A stretch of DNA of 64,000 nucleotides from Vibrio neptunius (GTDB taxonomy: Bacteria > Pseudomonadota > Gammaproteobacteria > Enterobacterales > Vibrionaceae), in NCBI GenBank assembly GCA_019339365.1, contig CP079859.1:1488001-1552000 (forward strand). Direction: 5' to 3'. This document shows positions 58,566 through 64,000 of the stretch, piece after piece; within the stretch, counting starts at the first letter, position 1, and each line of letters begins with the position of its first letter. The position numbers and the translations under genes are program-made. The notes below the pieces were generated by a model. The model did no database searches. It worked only from the letters and a program-made list of their open reading frames with translations, and was not told the DNA's origin.

Positions 58566-61500
58566 TTGAAAGAGGTAAATATCAATCGCTGACCATGGTC
58601 AACTGGAACGGCTTCTTTGCGCGTACTTTTGACATTGATGGCTTAGTTACCACGTTATCAGGAGGTAATGGGGCAGGTAAATCAACCACAATGGCGGCAT
58701 TTATTACAGCCTTGATACCTGACCAAACGCTACTGCATTTCCGAAATACAACTGAAGCGGGCAGTAGCCAGTCTTCACGTGACAAAGGCCTTTACGGTAA
58801 ATTGCAACCAGGTGCCTGTTATGCGGCACTGGATGTGGTGAACTCACGCAATCAACGCTTACTGTTTGCGGTGAAGCTGCAGCAAGTCGCGGGTCGTGAT
58901 AAGAAAGTGGATATCAAACCGTTCGTGATTCAAGGGCTGCCAAGCAGTGTGAAGCCGACGGATATTCTGATTGAAAGTGTTTCTGCGACTCAAGCGCGTG
59001 TTCGTCAGATCAACGAAATCAAAGAGTCAGTCGCGCAACATGAAGGTGTGCAACTTAAGACTTTCAATTCCATCGTCGATTACCACGCGCAAATGTTTGA
59101 GTTTGGCGTGATTCCTAAGAAATTGCGTAACTCCAGTGACCGTTCTAAGTTCTATCGCTTAATTGAAGCGTCTCTGTACGGTGGTATTTCGAGTGCGATT
59201 ACCCGCTCATTGCGCGATTATCTACTGCCTCAAAATGGTGGTGTTAAGAAAGCATTCCAGGACATGGAGTCGGCGTTGCGTGAAAACCGCATGACGCTTG
59301 AAGCGATTAAAACCACTCAAGCAGATCGAGATCTGTTTAAACATCTGATCACTGAATCGACCAATTACGTGGCGGCTGACTACATGCGCCATGCCAATGA
59401 TCGTCGTAATAAGCTTGAGCAGACTCTGTCTCTGCGCTCTGAATTGTTTGGCTCGCGCGAAACACTGGTTGAGCAAAATAGCTTGCTTAATCGTGTTCAG
59501 GAAGAGCTTGAATTGCTGGTGGAATCCGAATCGGCTCTAGAGCAGGACTACCAAGCGGCTTCCGACCACTTACAGCTTGTGCAGAATGCATTGCGTCAGC
59601 AGGAAAAGATCGAGCGCTACCAAGAAGATCTTGAAGAGCTCAGCGAACGACTTGAAGAACAGATGATGGTCGTTGAAGAAGCGCAAGAACGTGTTCTCAT
59701 GATGGAAGAGCAAGCGACAGTTGCGGAAGAAGAGGTAGACAGCCTAAAGACTCAGTTAGCTGATTATCAGCAAGCGTTGGACGTTCAGCAAACCCGCGCA
59801 CTTCAATACCAACAGGCAGTTCAAGCGCTAGAGAAAGCCAAAACCTTGCTGGAAGATGATGACCTTACTGCCGAACGCGCGCACTCGTTGGTCTCTGAGC
59901 TGAAAAATCAGGAATCAGAAAGCACGGCGGCTTTGCTGTCGGTGAAACACAAACTGGATATGTCTTCAGCCGCCGTTGAGCAGTTTGAGACGGCGCTTAC
60001 TTTGGTTCGTAAGATTGCTGGCGATTCAGTGGAGCGTAAAAATGCCGCTGAAGTTGCAAAGCAGTCGATTCGTCAAACGCGAGATGCCGAGCAAATTGCA
60101 CAAAATGAACAACAATGGCGAGCACAGCACAGAGATCTCAGAGCGTAATCTCAATCAACAGCGTCAGGCTCGTGAGTTAGTCGACGCGTATCAGAAGCAA
60201 CATCGTGCTGAGCTCGTTGATGAGTTAACCTTTGAGCAGGAACGTGAACGCCACGCTATGCAGGTCGAATCGCTTGAGATAGCTCAGGAAGAGGTACGCG
60301 AGCAACGCAGCGAACAGCGTCGCTTAGAGCAGGATTCTGCTAGCGAAATCAAAAAGCTTGAAGCCATTGCGCCAACTTGGATTGCTGCTCACAACGCACT
60401 GGAAATGCTCAAAGAGCAAAGCGGTGCTGATCTGTATGACAGCCAAGCGGTTATGTCTCACATGCAAGCAGTACTTGAGCAAGAAAAGCAACAGTCACTG
60501 GCGAAAGAAAAGCTCGCTGAGCGCCGTGCTCACTTAGAGAATGAAATTGAGCGGTTAGCGTCACCGGGCGGCTCCAATGACCCTCGTTTGAAAGGCTTAG
60601 CTGACACATTAGGTGGTGTGTTGCTGTCAGAGATTTATGACGATATCACCATCGGCGATGCGCCTTATTTCAGTGCGATGTACGGCCCTTCTCGTCATGC
60701 GATTGTGGTGTCTGACTTAACGGGTATTGAAGAAAAGCTGGTTGAGCTGGACGATTGCCCTGAAGACCTTTACATCATTGAAGGTGATATTGACGCCTTT
60801 GATGACAGCTCATTTGATGCCGAAGAGTTAGAAGGGGCGGTTTGTGTTCGCATGAACGATCGCCAGATGCGTTACTCACGTTTCCCAGAAATTCCTCTGT
60901 TTGGTCGTGCCGCGCGTGAACAACGTTTAGAGTTGCTGCGTGATGAACGTGAAGAAGTTGTTGAACAGCATGCGAAAGCGGCGTTTGATTCACAAAAACT
61001 GCAGCGTCTGTATCAGGCATTCAACAACTTCGTTGCCAAGCACATTCAGGTTGCTTTTGAAGCGGATCCGGAGCAATCGCTGACAGTGGCTCGCGAGAAG
61101 CGCAATCAAGTGTCACGAGTATTGGCAGAGTTGGATGCCAAAGAGCAGCAGCAACGTTCTCAATTGTTAGCGAGTAAGCAGGCGTTGTCCTCACTGGATA
61201 AATTAGCACCAATGATGGCGCTGATTGAAGATGACTCATTGACATTGCGCTTCGAAGAGCTTGAAGAGAAAATCGCTCAGTTGTCTGAAGCGAAAGCATT
61301 TTTGAGCAGCCACGGGAAAACAGTCGTTGAACTGGAAAAAATCGCCTCAGCGCTTGAAGCCGACCCTGAACAATTTGATGCACTAGAAGCCGAATATCAG
61401 GCATCGGATGTTCAGTTACAAGAACTTAAGAAGCAGATCTTTGCGTTGTCTGACTTGGTGGAGCGTCGCCATTACTTTGCTTATTCTGACTCCGTTGACT

Positions 61501-63023
61501 TACTCAACAAGAGTAGCGAGCTAAGTGAACAGCTTAAAGGCAAGCTTGTTGAAGCAGAGAGGCAGCGTACGCGTTCGCGTGACGAGCTGAAGCAATCTCA
61601 AGGTCAGATGAACCAGTACAACCAGGTTTTGGCATCGCTGAAGAGTTCTCATCAGGCTAAGCAGGAAACGGTGCAAGAATTCAAGCAAGAGCTGCAAGAG
61701 TTTGGTGTAACGGCTGATGAAGGCGCACAAGAGCGAGCCATGCGTCGTCGAGATGAACTGCAGGAACGTCTGCATACGTCACGCAGTCGTAAGAGTGAAT
61801 ACGAGCGTACCATCACCTCGACTGAGCTAGAAATGAAAGGCCTAGCAAAGCGTCTTAAGAAGGTTCAGAAAGAGTACATTGAACTGCGCACCTTTGTGGT
61901 TGCAGCCAAAGCTGGCTGGTGCTCTGTACTACGGTTAGCACGTGAAAACGATGTCGAACGCCGTTTGCATAAACGTGAGCTCGCCTATATGTCAGCGGAT
62001 GAACTGCGTTCGATGTCGGATAAATCGTTGGGAGCGTTGCGTCTGGCGGTGGCAGACAATGATGACTTGCGTGATGCCCTGCGTTTGTCAGAAGACAATG
62101 CACGTCCTGAGCGTAAGGTATTGTTCTATATCGCAGTGTACCAGCATCTGCGTGAACGCATTCGCCAAGATATCATCCATACTGATGACCCAGTTGAGGC
62201 CATTGAAGAGATGGAAGTGGAGCTGGCGCGATTGACCGAAGAACTGACGCAACGTGAAAATCGCCTCGCGATCAGTTCTGAATCTGTCGCTAGCATCATC
62301 AAGAAAACCATTCAGCGTGAGCAAAACCGCATCCGCATGCTAAACCAAGGCTTGTCGAACATTGCCTTTGGTCAGGTAAAAGGTGTTCGCTTGAATGTGA
62401 AGATTCGTGAAAGCCACGACATTTTGCTTCATGGTTTAGCTTCGCAGCAAGAGCAGCACAAAGACCTGTTTGAGACCTCTCGCTACACCTTCTCAGAAGC
62501 GATGGCGAAATTGTTCCAGCGCGTTAACCCACATATTGATATGGGACAACGTAGTCCTCAAGTCCTGGGTGAGGAGCTGCTGGACTACCGCAACTACCTA
62601 GAGCTGAGTGTTGAGGTCTGCCGTGGCTCAGATGGTTGGCTCCAAGCGGAATCTGGTGCGTTGTCTACGGGTGAAGCGATTGGTACTGGTCAGTCGATTC
62701 TTCTGATGGTGGTTCAGAGCTGGGAAGAAGAATCTCGCCGTCTACGTAGTAAAGACATTGTTCCTTGTCGACTGCTGTTCCTCGATGAGGCTGCGCGTTT
62801 GGATGCTAAGTCGATTTCGACTCTGTTTGAGCTATGTGACCGTCTGGACATGCAGTTGTTGATTGCGGCACCAGAAAACATCAGCCCAGAGAAGGGCACC
62901 ACTTACAAGCTCGTACGTAAAGTATTTAAAGACCATGAGCATGTTCATGTGGTTGGTCTAAGAGGCTTTGGACAAGCGGATCAAGATAAGTCGGAAGCTC
63001 AAGAACTGATTGAAGAGCTATAA
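58562..63023 (+). pseudogene. mukB: Chromosome partition protein MukB, one-base frameshift
   Basis: The 4462 nt equal 1486 codons, the E. coli MukB length, plus stop and one extra base. Walker A is [10 protein letters not shown] (34-43); the C-terminal head has [10 protein letters not shown] and Walker [12 protein letters not shown]; long coiled coils and the hinge ([19 protein letters not shown]) lie between. The upstream frame ends after H-R-D-L-R-A; the downstream frame resumes E-R-N-L-N-Q-Q-R-Q. One extra base lies near 60138-60144 (A in CTC-A-GAGCG). MukB is the SMC-like condensin that compacts the chromosome. The break is in coiled coil, where a real indel would destroy the head pair, so I suspect an error. 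Confidence 0.93.
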
Positions 63024-63037
63024 AGACAAGCTGATAG

Positions 63038-63069
63038 AAAATACCCGCTGAGTTAGCGGGTATTTTTTT
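63038..63069 (+). terminator. mukFEB operon terminator
   Basis: AAAATACCCGCT/AGCGGGTATTTT with T8, 15 bp past the mukB stop. Confidence 0.9.
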
Positions 63070-63150
63070 GTTTAGCATCAGTGTCTTGATGCGTAACCGG
63101 ACATGCTTTCAGTACCTGCGTCATGTCGTGGTTTTTGAATCATCGAAAGC

Positions 63151-64000
63151 TCAGCCCGTCACCTCTTTGGCAAATATACCAAACTGCTTGGCGGCATAAG
63201 CGACACGTTCGGCAGGTTTGGGGTACTCCATCCCTAAGCCCAAACCTTCGATGTGATGAAGCCTAGGTAACAAGCCTGCTCCATTCGCTATTTGGATGGC
63301 TAATCCCGGACGAGCATTGAGCTCTAGGACCATTGGCCCTTCTTCTTTGTCGAGTACCATGTCAGTACCCATATAACCCAGACCTGTCATTTCCCATGCA
63401 CTTGAAGCCAATGTGAGTAAGCGCTTCCAGTGGGGTACTTGTAAAGTAGCGAGTTCTTTCCCCGTATCGGGGTGGTGTGTAATAGGTTGGTCGAATTGGA
63501 CAGCTCTTACTGCGCGACCTGTCGCGATATCAATACCGACACCGACTGCACCTTGGTGTAAATTTGCTTTACCATCAGAGGCGGCGGTGGAGCAACGCAT
63601 CATTGCCATAACAGGGTAGCCTTTGAAAACAATAATACGTACATCTGGTACACCTTCATAACTGAACCCGTCGAAGCAGCTATCAAACTTGATCAGATTT
63701 TCAACAACCGCGACATCGTTCTTCCCCCCTAGTGAAAAAAGACCCGCTAGTGCGTTACTAATGTGGCGTTCGACGTCTTCTTGGTTGATCGTCGTGCCTG
63801 AGGGCTTGGTATAGGTACCATCCTTGTGAGAGGTGATAACCAATATACCTTTACCACCACTGCCTTGGGCAGGTTTAATAACGAAACCTGGCCACTCTTT
63901 CACCATTTTATGAATGGTTTTGACTTCAACCTGGCTACTGATCACACCAATGAGTTTCGGTGTGGTTGCTCCATGTTGCTGAGCAATAATCTTGGTTTTG
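63151..64000 (-). CDS. RimK-family alpha-L-glutamate ligase-like ATP-grasp protein (5' end outside the window)
   Basis: The frame runs off the right end; about 283 residues are visible from KTKIIAQQHGATTPKLIGVI. The ATP-grasp core is present: GFVIKPAQGSGGKGILVI (P-loop and lysine), VAVVENLIKFD, VPDVRIIVFKGYPVMAMMR and the C-terminal MVLELNARPGLAIQIANG with the metal-binding Glu/Asn. It belongs to the RimK-like group that often travels with an inactive transglutaminase gene; that partner is not in view. The acceptor substrate is unknown. Confidence 0.82.
   Translation of the reverse strand, partial: KTKIIAQQHGATTPKLIGVISSQVEVKTIHKMVKEWPGFVIKPAQGSGGKGILVITSHKDGTYTKPSGTTINQEDVERHISNALAGLFSLGGKNDVAVVENLIKFDSCFDGFSYEGVPDVRIIVFKGYPVMAMMRCSTAASDGKANLHQGAVGVGIDIATGRAVRAVQFDQPITHHPDTGKELATLQVPHWKRLLTLASSAWEMTGLGYMGTDMVLDKEEGPMVLELNARPGLAIQIANGAGLLPRLHHIEGLGLGMEYPKPAERVAYAAKQFGIFAKEVTG

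Noticed and set aside
55725..63023. cmoM-mukFEB as an unusual condensin or defence system
   Set aside because: Gene order, lengths and motifs are those of the ordinary MukBEF condensin; no defence-type nuclease or toxin partner is present.

Overview
The window is a chromosomal segment of a gammaproteobacterium, almost certainly a Vibrio (chromosome I). The evidence is gene content and order: mukF-mukE-mukB with cmoM and torR, a c-di-GMP-I riboswitch upstream of a tfoX-family gene beside purR, minCDE next to ycgL, aat-bpt-infA, and nhaC/asd/K+ channel/marC/adhE. From memory this resembles the Vibrio cholerae arrangement. I cannot name the species. No tRNA or rRNA gene and no CRISPR array was found.

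Layout. 1-6.2 kb: the tail of an Hpt phosphorelay protein, a methyltransferase, a VOC protein, nhaC, asd, a K+ channel and marC. 6.2-10.7 kb: adhE, then about 1.1 kb of 136-bp tandem repeats whose units are long imperfect palindromes. 10.7-17.9 kb: minE-minD-minC, ycgL, a lytic transglycosylase, a LysR regulator, nupC and cysteine-cluster proteins including ycgN. 17.8-21.1 kb: a decayed prophage in the 3' end of ycgN, bounded by a 22-bp direct repeat. It keeps the C-terminus of an integrase, two tail genes, a possible P2-type cos-like sequence and an acyltransferase cargo gene. 21.2-33.8 kb: a monooxygenase, a glyoxalase I-like protein, alkaline phosphatase, a chaN-like lipoprotein with a Fur box, rlmA, a chemoreceptor, yeaD-gapA, msrB and small conserved genes. 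33.8-42.6 kb: an EAL-HDOD protein, lpxH, ppiB, cysS, tdk, infA, bpt, aat, aroA and a yciN-like gene. 43-51.5 kb: topA, glgC-glgA, a hydrolase and tfoY with its riboswitch. 51.9-64 kb: purR, torD, torR, elyC, cmoM, mukFEB and a RimK-like ATP-grasp gene cut by the window end.

Functional groups seen together are division-site placement (MinCDE), chromosome condensation (MukBEF), glycogen synthesis (GlgC/GlgA), fermentation and glycolysis (AdhE, GapA), and N-degron tagging (Aat/Bpt).

Data quality. Six conserved genes (lpxH, aroA, an alpha/beta hydrolase, tfoY, elyC, mukB) each carry one single-base frameshift, five of them in homopolymers. Several are essential or nearly so, so sequencing or assembly indels are the most economical explanation. 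I treat each as one gene.

The most interesting non-routine structures are the alternating 136-bp palindrome array, the ycgN-integrated prophage remnant with its rebuilt gene end, the riboswitch/tfoY unit, and a hairpin ending directly at the nupC start codon.
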